This document shows positions 45,455-55,688 of a DNA stretch of 64,000 bases, one piece after another. Each line of letters begins with the position of its first letter. Within the stretch, counting starts at the first letter, position 1. The DNA comes from Herbaspirillum hiltneri N3. Lineage in GTDB: Bacteria > Pseudomonadota > Gammaproteobacteria > Burkholderiales > Burkholderiaceae_D. Location: NCBI RefSeq assembly GCF_001267925.1, contig NZ_CP011409.1, positions 3,534,001 to 3,598,000 on the forward strand. Reading direction: 5' to 3'. Under the pieces are notes generated by a model. It saw only the letters and a list, made by a program, of their open reading frames with translations. It searched no databases and was not told the DNA's origin. The position numbers and the translations under genes were made by a program.

Positions 45455-47146
45455 CTACTTGTCCTTGCCGTCATACGAAAGAATCCGATGCATGCGCTTC
45501 TGCTCGAACATGCGCTCGTCGGCGACGCGCAACAGCGTTTCGATATCCAGGCCGTCTTGCGGGAACAAGGCCACGCCGATGGACGCATCGACGTGGTATT
45601 GGTTGCCGTCGCGCCCCTCGATAGGCTGGTTGAGGAAGTTGCGGATCTTTTCGGCGATCGACTTGGCGATGTTCTCATCCGTCACGCCATGCAGGTAGAC
45701 CACGAATTCGTCGCCGCCGAAACGCGCCACCGAGTCGTCCTTGCGCAAGGCGTGCTGCAATTGCGACGCCGCCGAAATCAGGACCTTGTCGCCTTCGTCA
45801 TGTCCATACTGGTCGTTGATCGCCTTGAATTTGTCGAGATCGATGAACAGCAGCGCAAATTGCAACGGCGTCACTTCAGTGCCTTTGCGCCGGCGGAAGT
45901 CGATCTGCGCGATGAAGGAATCGCGGTTGAGTACGTTGGTCAGACGGTCGGTGCGCAGGTTGCGTTCCATTTCCTGGAAGCTCTGCGCCAGCTGGCCGAT
46001 TTCGTCGCGGCGGTCGATATTGAGCGACGGGAAAGGCTCGCCGTTACCGATGCTCTTGGCCGCCAGCGTCAGCTTGCGGATGTCGCGCAGCACCCAGCGC
46101 AGGATTGCGAAGCCGAGCACGAACGTCATGCACACGGCGATGAAACCCAGCAGCAGCGTCTGGTAGACGCCGCCGGTCACCGAACCGAGGAAGTCCGAGC
46201 GGCTCACCGCGCTGACCGCCACCCAGTCCAGACCGGCATCGTCATGATGCAGGCGGAACGCCAGTTCGGTCTTGGGGCCGTCGGTCTGCAACGACTGGAT
46301 CACCAGCTTGCCCGGCTCAAGCTTTTGCGTCTTCATGTAGGCGCCCAGATCGGCAAATGCCTGGCGCACGATCGGCGATGTGCTCTGGCCGGCATTCAGG
46401 CGCACGAAGTTGGCGCCGTCGACCTTATGGATAGGCTCGTTCACCGAGGTGGCGATCAGGTCGCCCGACATCTCGACGATGAAGGCGACGCCATTCTTCG
46501 TCAGCGGCAAAGCTTGCAGGAACTCGCTCAGGCGGAGCAGGCCGATGCTGCTGGTGGCTACGCCCAGCAAGACTTGCTCGGGCGAATAGACCGGCTTGGA
46601 CAAAGTGATGCCGAGGAACTTGAGACGAAAATCCGTAAACACCGGCGACCAGGTTTCCTTCTTGCGCTCGATGGCCTGGCGATACCAGGGACGATTGCGC
46701 GGCTCGTAATCCTGGGTGGCGATCAGGGTGGGCGTAGTGCCGGGACCGCGCAAATGGTAGACGTAATTCTTGCCCTGGGGATCGCGGGTGCTGTACATGA
46801 AGAGGTTCATCTCTTCCTGCTTCACACCGAGGAAACTGCCGTCGGCGCCGCCGAAATAGACATAGCTGGGATCGTCGAACAGGCTGTTGGCCAGCCACAG
46901 GCGCTCTTCCAGTGCAGCTTTGTCCTTGGGAAACGGGATGTAGATCGGCTGACCGCCCTTTTCAGCCGGCGGAATCGGATCCGGCGCCACCACGCGCAGC
47001 GTCTCGCGCGCGCCCAGCAGTTGCCGGTCGGTCGCCTGGCCGACACGGTTCATGGTGTCCATCAATGCATTACGCGCCAGCACCTCGGTGGCATCATCGC
47101 CGGCGCGATACAGAAACCAGCCTATCGTCACCGCCAGGCATAACAT
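45455..47146 (-). CDS. Cache-HAMP-GGDEF diguanylate cyclase
   Basis: This is a 563-residue membrane cyclase. A periplasmic double Cache-type sensor (about 20-300; YFGGADGSFLGV, PRNRPWYRQAI) is followed by a membrane helix (TLLLGFIAVCMTFVLGFAIL), a HAMP linker, and a C-terminal GGDEF domain with intact RFGGDEF, so c-di-GMP synthesis is likely. The sensor probably binds a small acid or amino acid. From the ATG at 47146 the first membrane helix is cut short. The open frame continues upstream with LFILPFVFL, and GGGG six bases before a CTG at 47197 suggests a non-canonical start there (17 more residues). It ends at the terminator repeat next to the HigBA cassette. Confidence 0.88.
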   Translation of the reverse strand: MLCLAVTIGWFLYRAGDDATEVLARNALMDTMNRVGQATDRQLLGARETLRVVAPDPIPPAEKGGQPIYIPFPKDKAALEERLWLANSLFDDPSYVYFGGADGSFLGVKQEEMNLFMYSTRDPQGKNYVYHLRGPGTTPTLIATQDYEPRNRPWYRQAIERKKETWSPVFTDFRLKFLGITLSKPVYSPEQVLLGVATSSIGLLRLSEFLQALPLTKNGVAFIVEMSGDLIATSVNEPIHKVDGANFVRLNAGQSTSPIVRQAFADLGAYMKTQKLEPGKLVIQSLQTDGPKTELAFRLHHDDAGLDWVAVSAVSRSDFLGSVTGGVYQTLLLGFIAVCMTFVLGFAILRWVLRDIRKLTLAAKSIGNGEPFPSLNIDRRDEIGQLAQSFQEMERNLRTDRLTNVLNRDSFIAQIDFRRRKGTEVTPLQFALLFIDLDKFKAINDQYGHDEGDKVLISAASQLQHALRKDDSVARFGGDEFVVYLHGVTDENIAKSIAEKIRNFLNQPIEGRDGNQYHVDASIGVALFPQDGLDIETLLRVADERMFEQKRMHRILSYDGKDK

Positions 47147-47345
47147 CAGAAATACAAACGGCAGAATGAACAGCCGTTGTAATGAAGATTGCTTCAGAAT
47201 TCACCCCTTGCTTATGCCACGCTGACCACGATCGTCTTGAACTGTTATTTCACGTGCTTTATTGTTTTTTTATACATGACTTGGCGTCATTTTGCGCCTC
47301 ATTTCGCGCATCCGGCACGGAACCAAAGAGTTTAATCGTTTATAT

Positions 47346-47412
47346 AAAAAAATTCCCTGAATCCTGAAAAATACCCGTTTTATCGAAGTATTTCACTCAG
47401 GAGCTCAGGGAA
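47346..47412 (-). terminator. Rho-independent terminator of clpB
   Basis: An imperfect stem (47353-47367 with 47397-47412, both rich in CCCTGA) is followed on the minus strand by seven T residues. It lies 38 bases past the clpB stop. The rest of the gap, 47198-47345, is the presumed promoter region of the GGDEF gene. Confidence 0.75.
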
Positions 47413-47449
47413 CTAGATAGCATAATTACAAAGAGTTAATCAAGACATT

Positions 47450-50041
47450 TCAGTTCGGCTCAAACGAAAGTGCGCCATTTTGGACACTTACATGGACGAC
47501 ATCCTTGGGACCGAATTTGCCCTGCAAGATCAGCTTCGACAACGGGTTCTCGATTTCCTGCTGGATCGCCCGTTTCAGGGGTCGCGCGCCATACACCGGA
47601 TCGAAGCCCGCCTCTGCAATCTTCTGCAATCCGGCGTCGGTAATGACCAGGCCGATATCCATCTTGGCCAGACGTTCCTCGAGGATGTGCAGCTGGATCT
47701 TGGCGATCGCACCGATGTTCCTTTCATCAAGCGCATGGAACACCACGATCTCGTCGACGCGGTTGATGAACTCCGGACGGAAGTGCAGCTTGACTTCGGC
47801 CATCACCGCCATCTTCACCACCGCCGGATCGCTGTCTTCCATCGCCTGGATCTTGTGCGATCCCAGGTTGGAGGTCATCACGATCACGGTATTCTTGAAG
47901 TCCACCGTGCGGCCTTGCCCATCAGTCAGGCGGCCGTCGTCGAGCACTTGCAGCAAGACGTTGAACACATCCGGATGCGCCTTCTCGATTTCGTCGAGCA
48001 GGATCACGCTGTACGGTTTGCGCCGCACCGCTTCGGTCAGGTGGCCGCCTTCTTCATAGCCGACATAACCCGGAGGCGCGCCGATCAGGCGTGACACCGA
48101 GTGCTTCTCCATGAATTCGCTCATGTCGATGCGGATCATCGCCTCTTCAGTATCGAACAGGTAGGACGCCAGCGCCTTGCACAGTTCGGTCTTGCCCACG
48201 CCGGTGGGGCCGAGGAACATGAACGAGCCGTAAGGCTTGTCCGGATCGCCCAGGCCGGCGCGTGAGCGGCGGATTGCATCCGAGACCGCAACAATCGCCT
48301 CGTCCTGCCCCACCACGCGTTCGTGCAATACCTCTTCCATGTGCAACAATTTCTCGCGCTCGCCCTGCATCATGCGCGATACCGGGATGCCGGTGGCGCG
48401 CGCCACGATTTCAGCGATTTCTTCCGCGCCGACCTGCGTGCGCACCAGGCGCGGCTTGCCGACAGTCTGCTCACTGGCGGCATCCTGCTTGTTCTGCGTT
48501 TCCAGCGCCTTCTCCAGCTCGGCCAGCTTGCCGTACTTGAGCTCGGAGACTTTCTGCCAGTCGCTTTTGCGGGTGGCCTCATCCATCTGCAAGCGGATCT
48601 GCTCGATTTCTTCCTTCAGATGCTGGCTGCCCTGCACCGTGGCTTTTTCGGCTTTCCAGATTTCTTGCAGATCGGCGTATTCGCGCTCGAGCTTGGCGAT
48701 TTCTTCCTCGATCAGCGTCAGACGCTTCTGCGATGCTTCATCTTTTTCGCGCTTGACCGCTTCCCGCTCGATCTTGAGCTGGATCAGGCGACGGTCGAGC
48801 TTGTCCATGACTTCCGGCTTGGAGTCGATCTCGATCTTGATCTTGGCGGCGGCTTCGTCGATCAGGTCGATCGCCTTGTCCGGCAAGAAGCGATCGGTGA
48901 TATAGCGGTGCGACAACTCCGCCGCCGCCACGATGGCCGGGTCGGTGATGTCGACGCCATGATGCACCTCGTACTTTTCCTGCAAGCCGCGCAGGATGGC
49001 GATGGTCGCTTCCACGCTCGGCTCGTCGACGATGATCTTCTGGAAGCGGCGCTCCAGCGCTGCATCCTTTTCGATGTATTTGCGGTATTCGTCCAGCGTG
49101 GTGGCGCCGACACAATGCAGTTCGCCGCGCGCCAGCGCAGGCTTGAGCATGTTCCCGGCATCCATCGCACCTTCGGCCTTGCCGGCGCCGACCATGGTGT
49201 GCAGCTCGTCGATGAAGACGATGGTCTGGCCTTCGTCCTGGGCGATCTCCTTGAGGACGGCCTTCAGGCGTTCTTCGAATTCGCCGCGGTACTTGGCGCC
49301 GGCCAGCAAGGCCGCCATGTCGAGCGACAACACGCGTTTGGACTTGAGGCTGTCCGGCACTTCGCCGCTGACGATGCGCTGCGCCAGGCCTTCGACGATG
49401 GCGGTCTTGCCGACGCCGGGTTCGCCGATCAGCACGGGATTGTTCTTGCTGCGGCGTTGCAGCACCTGGATGGCGCGACGGATTTCATCGTCGCGGCCGA
49501 TCACCGGATCGAGCTTGCCGGCACGCGCGCGCTCGGTCAGGTCGAGGGTGTATTTCTTGAGCGACTCGCGCTGGCCTTCACCCTCTTGCGAGGATACGCT
49601 GGCGCCGCCGCGCGCGGCGCTGATGGCGGACTCCAGCGACTTGCGCGACAGGCCGTTCTCGCGCGCGGCGCGGCCGGCGTCGGACTTGTCCTCGGCCAGG
49701 CCGAGCAAGACCATTTCGCTGGCGATGAACTGGTCGCCGTGCTTTTGCGATTCCTTGTCGGCCAGGTTCAGCAAGGCCACCAGCTCACGGCCGATCTGGA
49801 CTTCGCCGCCGGTGCCAGAGACCTTGGGCAGGCGCGTCAAGGCGTGCTGCAATGCCGAATTCAGTCCGGCCACGTTGACGCCGGCGCGCTGCAACAGCGA
49901 CCGTGCGCCGCCGTCGTCCTGGGCCAGCAAGGCCAGCACCAGGTGGACCGGATCAATGTATTGGTTGTCGTTGCCGACAGCCTGGCTCTGGGCATCCGCC
50001 AGAGCTTCCTGCAATTTCGTGGTGAGTTTGTCGAGACGCAT
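47450..50041 (-). CDS. clpB: ATP-dependent disaggregase ClpB
   Basis: This 863-residue AAA+ chaperone works with DnaK to dissolve protein aggregates. The N-domain begins [18 protein letters not shown]. The first nucleotide site has Walker A GEPGVGKT and Walker B VFIDELH, the middle region is a long coiled coil (about 400-530), and the second site has GPTGVGKTE and the later [12 protein letters not shown]. The pore-loop [10 protein letters not shown] is present. ATG 50041 starts the N-domain; a frame open to 50095 has no support. A sigma-32 type promoter lies at 50076-50103 and a terminator follows the gene, so it is a monocistronic heat-shock unit. Confidence 0.97.
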   Translation of the reverse strand: MRLDKLTTKLQEALADAQSQAVGNDNQYIDPVHLVLALLAQDDGGARSLLQRAGVNVAGLNSALQHALTRLPKVSGTGGEVQIGRELVALLNLADKESQKHGDQFIASEMVLLGLAEDKSDAGRAARENGLSRKSLESAISAARGGASVSSQEGEGQRESLKKYTLDLTERARAGKLDPVIGRDDEIRRAIQVLQRRSKNNPVLIGEPGVGKTAIVEGLAQRIVSGEVPDSLKSKRVLSLDMAALLAGAKYRGEFEERLKAVLKEIAQDEGQTIVFIDELHTMVGAGKAEGAMDAGNMLKPALARGELHCVGATTLDEYRKYIEKDAALERRFQKIIVDEPSVEATIAILRGLQEKYEVHHGVDITDPAIVAAAELSHRYITDRFLPDKAIDLIDEAAAKIKIEIDSKPEVMDKLDRRLIQLKIEREAVKREKDEASQKRLTLIEEEIAKLEREYADLQEIWKAEKATVQGSQHLKEEIEQIRLQMDEATRKSDWQKVSELKYGKLAELEKALETQNKQDAASEQTVGKPRLVRTQVGAEEIAEIVARATGIPVSRMMQGEREKLLHMEEVLHERVVGQDEAIVAVSDAIRRSRAGLGDPDKPYGSFMFLGPTGVGKTELCKALASYLFDTEEAMIRIDMSEFMEKHSVSRLIGAPPGYVGYEEGGHLTEAVRRKPYSVILLDEIEKAHPDVFNVLLQVLDDGRLTDGQGRTVDFKNTVIVMTSNLGSHKIQAMEDSDPAVVKMAVMAEVKLHFRPEFINRVDEIVVFHALDERNIGAIAKIQLHILEERLAKMDIGLVITDAGLQKIAEAGFDPVYGARPLKRAIQQEIENPLSKLILQGKFGPKDVVHVSVQNGALSFEPN

Positions 50042-50075
50042 GATGTGCTTTCGCTCCGAATTTTGAATACTAGGA

Positions 50076-50103
50076 AAATTGGGACGTACGGACATATTTC
50101 AAG
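50076..50103 (-). promoter_or_regulatory. Heat-shock (sigma-32 type) promoter of clpB
   Basis: On the minus strand, CTTGAAA (50103-50097) is followed after 13 bases by CCCAATTT (50083-50076), close to the CTTGAAA-N13-CCCCATNT consensus. It lies 35 bases before the clpB start. Confidence 0.8.
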
Positions 50104-50161
50104 GAATCGTCCGCGCTTGCAATTGCAAATCAGCAGTGGAATTGATCCAAATCAAATCCGG

Positions 50162-50536
50162 CTAGGAAAACGCCGCGCGATACACCGCAAAACCCGCCGC
50201 GCACAAGGCCACCGAACCCAGCAGATGCAGCCCTGAATGTGCGATCGCCCAGACATAGTTGCCACGTTGCAGCAGCAGCATGGCCTCCGCCGAGAAGGTG
50301 GAAAATGTTGTCAGGCCGCCCAGGAAACCGGTGATCAGGAACAGGCGCCACTCCACCGGCAAGCCCTGGTGTCCTTCAAAAAACGCCACCAGGAAGCCGA
50401 TCACGAAGCCGCCGCCCCAGTTGGCCGCCAGCGTCCCCAGTGGCAACGCCTGACCGGCAACGTTAAGCCACAGGCCCAGTCCCCAGCGCAGCCAAGCGCC
50501 CAGCGCCGCCCCCATTCCGACCGCAATCCATTGCAT
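50162..50536 (-). CDS. crcB: Fluoride channel CrcB/Fluc
   Basis: This is a 124-residue four-helix membrane protein that exports fluoride as a dual-topology dimer. MGAALGAWLRWGLG, the LAANWGGGFVIGFL region with the key Asn, and GGLTTFSTFSAEA are classic CrcB motifs. ATG 50536 has AAGGAG five bases upstream. It lies between clpB and a LysR gene. The gap upstream is only 36 bases, so no fluoride riboswitch is present there. Confidence 0.94.
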   Translation of the reverse strand: MQWIAVGMGAALGAWLRWGLGLWLNVAGQALPLGTLAANWGGGFVIGFLVAFFEGHQGLPVEWRLFLITGFLGGLTTFSTFSAEAMLLLQRGNYVWAIAHSGLHLLGSVALCAAGFAVYRAAFS

Positions 50537-50572
50537 CGTCACTCCTTTTTGTTATCTTTTATCAATACGCGA

Positions 50573-51514
50573 TCATGGCGAATGAATTGTAAGTCGGTCA
50601 AGCGCCTGATGATCATCCTGCAAGGCCTTGTCCACGCTTTCATGCATCCAGTCGACCCAGGTGCTGATCTTGGCGTCGAGGTACTGACGCGACGGATACA
50701 GCGCGTACACGCCCATGTCCTGCATGCGGTACTGCGGCAGCACGCGCACGATGGTGCCGGCGCGCAAGGCGTCCACCGCAGAATAGAGCGGCAGCACGCC
50801 GATGCCCATGCCCTCCTTCAGGGCCAGCAGCATGGCTTCGGCGACGTTGACGTGGAAGTTGGATTTGATGGCGACCACTTCCCTGCCGTCCGGACCTTGC
50901 ATCGCCCATTCGTCCAGCGGCGACACCGGGCTGACCAGCTGCAGGCAACTGTGATTGAGCAGCTCCTGCGGCTTTTGCGGCGCGCCGCGCTTCTCCAGAT
51001 ACAGCGGCGACGCACACAGGATGCTGTAGATGCTGCTGAGCTGGCGAAAGATCAACCCGGAATCCGGCAACTCGCGCGCCAGCACCAGCGAGACGTCAAA
51101 GCCCTCTTCCAGCAGATCCGGTACGCGCTGCGCCAGCGTCAGCTCGATGGCGACATCGGGATAGCGCTTCTGGTAGCTCGACACCGCCGGAATCACATAG
51201 CGCTGTCCGAAACTGGTCATGGTGTGGATGCGCAGCCGCCCGGACGGCCTGACATAGGCGTCGCTGGCCTCGGCTTCGGCTTCGCGCACGTAGGACACGA
51301 TCTGTTCGCAGCGCAGCAGGTAGCGTTCGCCCGCCTCGGTCAAGGCAATGCGGCGCGTGGTGCGGTTCAGCAGCCGGGTGCGCAGACGGCGCTCCAGGTC
51401 TGCCACCGCGCGGGACACGTGGGCGGTGGTCAATTCCATTTGTTGCGCAGCCAGCGTAAAGCTGCCAGCATCGACAACACGCATGAAAATGCGCATGTTT
51501 TGCAAAGTATCCAT
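50573..51514 (-). CDS. LysR family regulator of the adjacent efflux operon
   Basis: This 313-residue LysR protein begins MDTLQNMRIFMRVVDAGSFTLAA, then LTTAHVSRAVADLERRL, the winged helix of the CrgA/AaeR-like group. The rest is a substrate-binding fold. It is divergent, across 206 bases, from a four-gene efflux unit, so it likely controls it in response to an aromatic acid or similar compound. A near-palindrome ATTATTGCAGTAAT at 51613-51626 is a possible binding site. The ligand is inferred only. Confidence 0.9.
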   Translation of the reverse strand: MDTLQNMRIFMRVVDAGSFTLAAQQMELTTAHVSRAVADLERRLRTRLLNRTTRRIALTEAGERYLLRCEQIVSYVREAEAEASDAYVRPSGRLRIHTMTSFGQRYVIPAVSSYQKRYPDVAIELTLAQRVPDLLEEGFDVSLVLARELPDSGLIFRQLSSIYSILCASPLYLEKRGAPQKPQELLNHSCLQLVSPVSPLDEWAMQGPDGREVVAIKSNFHVNVAEAMLLALKEGMGIGVLPLYSAVDALRAGTIVRVLPQYRMQDMGVYALYPSRQYLDAKISTWVDWMHESVDKALQDDHQALDRLTIHSP

Positions 51515-51720
51515 ATCTTCCTGTCTTCAATCCGGTCGCATCGCATGAAAGCGCGTGGATAGCAACAAAACGCGGCTCCGGAAGCTGCATTGTTACCCAA
51601 AACGGCAAAATCATTATTGCAGTAATTGAAAAGACCCTTTGTGTTCCCTGCAGTTTTTCTGAAGATCTTTACCAAATAGAATAACAAAAGCTGGATATTT
51701 GCATTTTTTGGGATAGTCTG
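51515..51720. promoter_or_regulatory. Divergent promoter region of LysR gene and efflux operon
   Basis: The 206-bp gap is AT-rich from 51590 onward and contains ATTATTGCAGTAAT at 51613-51626, an imperfect palindrome. No clear known box was assigned, and no gene was found in it. Confidence 0.45.
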
Positions 51721-53214
51721 ATGAACACCTCTGCTGACAACCGCCGCATTGTTGCGCCGCTCATGATGATGGCGCTCTGCCTCGCCCTGGCCGGCTGCGC
51801 CGACAATGGCGGCATCCGGCCGCAGGCGGCCGTGCGGCAACCCGCTGCGCTCGACGTCGGCAATGCGATCCGCCAGGCCGGCGCGGAAGCCGGCTGGCCC
51901 AAGCGCGCCTGGTGGGAAAACTACGCCGATCCGCAACTGAATCGCCTGGTGGCCGCTGCCGTCGCCGGCAATCCCAACATGGCGATTGCCGCCGCGCGCG
52001 TGCGCCAGGCCCAGGCCATGGCGGTGGTCGCGCATGCCGGCGAATTGCCGCAGGCGCAGCTGGACGCCGCCGTCGGCCGCAAGGACTGGTCCGACAACGT
52101 TTATTACGGCGCCAGCTTCCGCGACAAGCTGACCTGGAACAACACCGCAGTGCTGAGCCTGTCCTACAACCTCGACCTGTGGGATCGCAACCGCAACACC
52201 ACCGAACGCGCCCAGGATGAACTCCACGCCGTTGCCGCCGATGCCCGCGCCGCCCAGCTCGAGCTCGAAAGCAACGTGGTGCGCACCTACATCCAGCTGT
52301 CGCTGCAATATGGCCTGCTCGACAGCACCGTCGACACGCTGAAACAGGAACAACAGATTCTCGATCTCGCCAATCGCCGCTTCAAGGGCGGCATCGGCAC
52401 CCAGATGGAAATCACCCAGGCCGAAGTCCCGCTGCCGGAAACCCGTCGCCAGATCGAAGTCTTCAATGAAAATATCGCCCTCACCCGCAACCAGCTGGCG
52501 GCCCTGCTCGGCGAAGGCCCCGGCGCCGGCGACCGCATCACGCGCCCGGTCATGAACCTGCAGGCCGCGCTGGGACTGCCCAGCGCCCTGCCGGCCGAAC
52601 TGATCGGCCGACGCCCCGATATCAGCGCGGCGCGCTGGCGCGTGGAAGCCTCGGTCAAGGGCATCGCCGTGGCCAAGGCGGCGTTCTATCCCAATATCAA
52701 CCTGCTGGCCAGCATCGGTCCGACTGCAGCCGGCGGCGGCTTGCTGAGTTTCCTGAGCGCACCCAACATCACCACCACGTACGGCCCGGCGATTTCGCTG
52801 CCGATCTTCGAAGGCGGCCGCCTGCGTGGCCAGCTGGGCGCCACTACCGCCGGCTACGACATGGATGTGGAGCACTACAACCTGCTCCTGAGCCAGGCGC
52901 TCAAGAGCATCGCCGACCAGATCGTCACGCTGCAGGCGATCCAGCGCCAGCAGGCGCAGGCCGACCTCTCTGTAGCGGCAGCGCAAAAGAACATCGACAT
53001 CGCCACGCGCGCCTACCAGCGCGGCCTGACCAACTACGTCAACGTGCTGACCGCGCAGACCCAATGGCAGCACCAGCAGCAAGTCGTGCAGCAATTGCTG
53101 GCGCAGAAGCTGACCGCCTACGCCAGCCTCACTGTCGCGCTCGGCGGCGGACTGGAAGTTTCGGTGCCTGAGACCGATGCTGCCGCGCCGCTGCAAACTG
53201 GAGCTGCGCAGTGA
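51721..53214 (+). CDS. Outer membrane efflux lipoprotein (NodT family)
   Basis: This is a 497-residue TolC-like outer-membrane factor with a lipobox LAGC (Cys26). Family features are KRAWWENYADPQLNRLV, the paired coiled-coil repeats (AAARVRQAQAMAVV and RRFKGGIGTQMEITQAEVPL), and GRRPDISAARWRVEAS. It forms the exit channel for an efflux pump. The FUSC gene overlaps its end by four bases (GTGA), followed by a DUF1656 gene and a HlyD-type fusion protein gene, so all four probably make one tripartite exporter. The upstream ribosome site is weak (GGGAT). Confidence 0.92.
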   Translation: MNTSADNRRIVAPLMMMALCLALAGCADNGGIRPQAAVRQPAALDVGNAIRQAGAEAGWPKRAWWENYADPQLNRLVAAAVAGNPNMAIAAARVRQAQAMAVVAHAGELPQAQLDAAVGRKDWSDNVYYGASFRDKLTWNNTAVLSLSYNLDLWDRNRNTTERAQDELHAVAADARAAQLELESNVVRTYIQLSLQYGLLDSTVDTLKQEQQILDLANRRFKGGIGTQMEITQAEVPLPETRRQIEVFNENIALTRNQLAALLGEGPGAGDRITRPVMNLQAALGLPSALPAELIGRRPDISAARWRVEASVKGIAVAKAAFYPNINLLASIGPTAAGGGLLSFLSAPNITTTYGPAISLPIFEGGRLRGQLGATTAGYDMDVEHYNLLLSQALKSIADQIVTLQAIQRQQAQADLSVAAAQKNIDIATRAYQRGLTNYVNVLTAQTQWQHQQQVVQQLLAQKLTAYASLTVALGGGLEVSVPETDAAAPLQTGAAQ

Positions 53215-55448
53215 ACACCTCAGTCTCTCCTGCCACGGCCGACGCTACGGCGCCACAATCGTTCGGGCGGCAATTGCACGACGCCGCCGCCGACTGGTGG
53301 CAGACCGATTTCCCGAACTGGATCTACGTGTTCAAGATGGTCTTCGCCGGCTTGCTGGCGTTGGGCATCGGCTACGCACTCGACCTCGAGTCGCCGCGCT
53401 CAGGCCTGATCACTGTCTTCATCGTGATGCAGCCGCAAAGCGGCATGATCCTCGCCAAGAGTTTCTATCGCGTCATCGGCACGCTGGTCGGTTCGGTCGC
53501 GGTGGTGGTCTTCGTCGGCCTGTTCGCGCAGACGCCGGAACTGTTCCTACTCGCCACCGCCTGCTGGATCGGCCTGTGCACGTTCGGCTCGGCGCTCAAC
53601 CGCAATTTCCGCTCGTACGGCTTCGTGCTGTCGGGCTATACGGTGGCGCTGATCGGCATACCCGCGGCGCTCAATCCGGCGTTGACCTTCGACTCGGTCA
53701 TGACGCGCGTGACCGAAATCACGGTCGGCATCGTCTGCGCCGGCGTGGTCAGCGCATTGGTGTTCCCGCAAGCCAGCGCACCCGGCCTGGTGCGCGTCAT
53801 TCGCGGCCGCTTCACCGCCTTCGTCGACCTGATCGGCAGCACGCTCGGCGGCAGCGCCGACCGCAAGGCGCTGGAAGCCGCCAATGCGCGCTTCGTCGGC
53901 GACATCATCGGCCTCGAAGCGCTGCGCAGCTCGGCCATCTTCGAGGATCCGGAAATCCGCCTGCGCAGCGGCCGCCTCACGCGCATGAACAGCGAGTTCA
54001 TGGCGCTGTCGACACGCGTCCACGGGCTGCACCAGTTGATGAACCGCCTGCACGACAGCCGCAATCCGTCGGCGCAACTGGTCATCGATGCGATCTCGCC
54101 TTACTTCCGCGAAGTCCAGCCCCTGCTGACCCGCAGCGGCGGCGAACCGGTGATGACTGCGGTCGACGCCGCCGACGCCGCGCTCAAGCTGGAAAGCTAC
54201 AAACGGGAATTGCCGCGCCGCGTGCGCGCCACCCGCAATGCCCATGCACAGAAACTCGACGATGACGCCGTGCTGGATTTCGACACCGCCTCCGAATTGC
54301 TGTACCGCGTGATCGAAGAGCTGCACGCCTACACCCTGACCTACGCCTCGCTGGTGCAACGCCGCCACGAACGCGAACAATGGGAGCACGCCTATGCGCC
54401 CAAGACCAGCATGGTCACCGCGAGTGTCGCCGGCGCCCGTGCCGCCATCACGCTGATCGGCCTGTCGACGTTCTGGATCCTCAGCGGCTGGCCCAGCGGC
54501 GATGTCGCAGCCCTCAATGCCGCCGCCTTTTGCGCCATCACCTCGGCCGCGCCGGATCCCGCCAAGGCCACCCGCACCGTCACCATGGGCGTGGCGCTGG
54601 CGGTGGTGCTGGGTTACTTCTACACGTTCCACATCGTGCCGCAGCTGGACGGTTTCTGGATGCTGGCGGCGGCGTTGACGCCGGTGCTGATGCTGGCGGT
54701 GCTGCTGACCACCAGGCCGACGCTGGCCGGTTACGGTCTCGGCATCTGCATCTTCTTCCCGTTCGTGGCGGTGCCGGACAACCTGGCCCACTTCAACGCC
54801 GCCGGTTACCTCAACGAATCGATCGCGCTGATGGTGTCGCTGATCGTGACGACGGGCGCTTTCATGGTGCTGTTGCCGCCCACCACCAACTGGACCGTGC
54901 GCCATCTCGAAAAACAATTGCGCAAGCAGGTCGTGCAAGCCTGTTTCGCCCGGCTGGCACACCTGACGCTGCAGTTCGAAAGCGGCACGCGCGACCTGAT
55001 GCACCAGATCACCATGCTCACCGGCAGCCGTCCTGCATTGCGCAAGGACGCCTTCGGCTGGATGTTCGCCACGCTGGAAATCGGCCACGCCGTCATCGAG
55101 CTGCGCACCGAGCTGCACGGCATCCGCAGCGGCAATCCCGGCCTGCTGTCGCCGGCCGCCTACGCCGCGCTGGATCGCCTGCGCGAAACGCTGCCGGCGC
55201 TGTTCGAACAGCCGACGCCGGCCACGCTGGCGGCCGTACTCGACGCCAACAACCGCACCATCGCCGAAGTCCAGCAAGCCATCGGCCCGCACTACCGCGA
55301 ACGCAGCGAACGCCATCGCCTGCAACGCACGCTGAGCTACCTGCACTTCATCCGCACCGCCTTGCTCGATCCGCAGTCGCCGCTGCAACCCATGCATCAG
55401 GGCGGAACCGCCCTTGCCGCCACTTCAGGAGTCAACCATGCCGCGTGA
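53211..55448 (+). CDS. FUSC-family efflux pump (AaeB-like)
   Basis: This is a 745-residue inner-membrane protein with two hydrophobic blocks (about 40-185 and about 405-560), each followed by a cytoplasmic region. The first, with FKMVFAGLLALGIGYALDLESPRSG, resembles the AaeB family that exports p-hydroxybenzoate and other aromatic acids. GTG 53211 overlaps the lipoprotein gene by four bases. It overlaps the DUF1656 gene by 11 bases. It is distinct from the other FUSC protein at 38346-40580. The substrate is inferred from the family and context. Confidence 0.9.
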   Translation: MNTSVSPATADATAPQSFGRQLHDAAADWWQTDFPNWIYVFKMVFAGLLALGIGYALDLESPRSGLITVFIVMQPQSGMILAKSFYRVIGTLVGSVAVVVFVGLFAQTPELFLLATACWIGLCTFGSALNRNFRSYGFVLSGYTVALIGIPAALNPALTFDSVMTRVTEITVGIVCAGVVSALVFPQASAPGLVRVIRGRFTAFVDLIGSTLGGSADRKALEAANARFVGDIIGLEALRSSAIFEDPEIRLRSGRLTRMNSEFMALSTRVHGLHQLMNRLHDSRNPSAQLVIDAISPYFREVQPLLTRSGGEPVMTAVDAADAALKLESYKRELPRRVRATRNAHAQKLDDDAVLDFDTASELLYRVIEELHAYTLTYASLVQRRHEREQWEHAYAPKTSMVTASVAGARAAITLIGLSTFWILSGWPSGDVAALNAAAFCAITSAAPDPAKATRTVTMGVALAVVLGYFYTFHIVPQLDGFWMLAAALTPVLMLAVLLTTRPTLAGYGLGICIFFPFVAVPDNLAHFNAAGYLNESIALMVSLIVTTGAFMVLLPPTTNWTVRHLEKQLRKQVVQACFARLAHLTLQFESGTRDLMHQITMLTGSRPALRKDAFGWMFATLEIGHAVIELRTELHGIRSGNPGLLSPAAYAALDRLRETLPALFEQPTPATLAAVLDANNRTIAEVQQAIGPHYRERSERHRLQRTLSYLHFIRTALLDPQSPLQPMHQGGTALAATSGVNHAA

Positions 55449-55638
55449 AATCTCATTTTTTGACGCCTACGTGCCGACGCTGCTGCTGGCAGTCATTGCC
55501 GCCGGCGTCATCGCGCTGGTCGCCGATCGCATCCTGGTGCGCATCGGCCTGTACAACCTGGTGTGGCATCCGGCGCTGTTTCGCGTGAGCCTGTTCACGT
55601 GCATCGCAGCGCTGCTCGGACTCGCCATCTACCGTTAA
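55438..55638 (+). CDS. DUF1656 small membrane protein (AaeX-like)
   Basis: This 66-residue protein begins PREISFFDAYVPTLLLAVIA and has two hydrophobic helices; the DUF1656 pattern includes LYNLVWHPALFRVSLF. AaeX-like proteins accompany AaeA/AaeB-type pumps, and their role is unknown. ATG 55438 has AGGAG nearby and starts 11 bases before the end of the pump gene. It is part of the same four-gene operon. Confidence 0.88.
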   Translation: MPREISFFDAYVPTLLLAVIAAGVIALVADRILVRIGLYNLVWHPALFRVSLFTCIAALLGLAIYR

Positions 55639-55688
55639 GCGTTTCCAGATAAAACAACAGATACAGAATTCATCGGGAGTTATCCATC

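Noticed and set aside
50537..50572. Fluoride riboswitch upstream of crcB
   Set aside because: The gap is only 36 bases, too short for the riboswitch.
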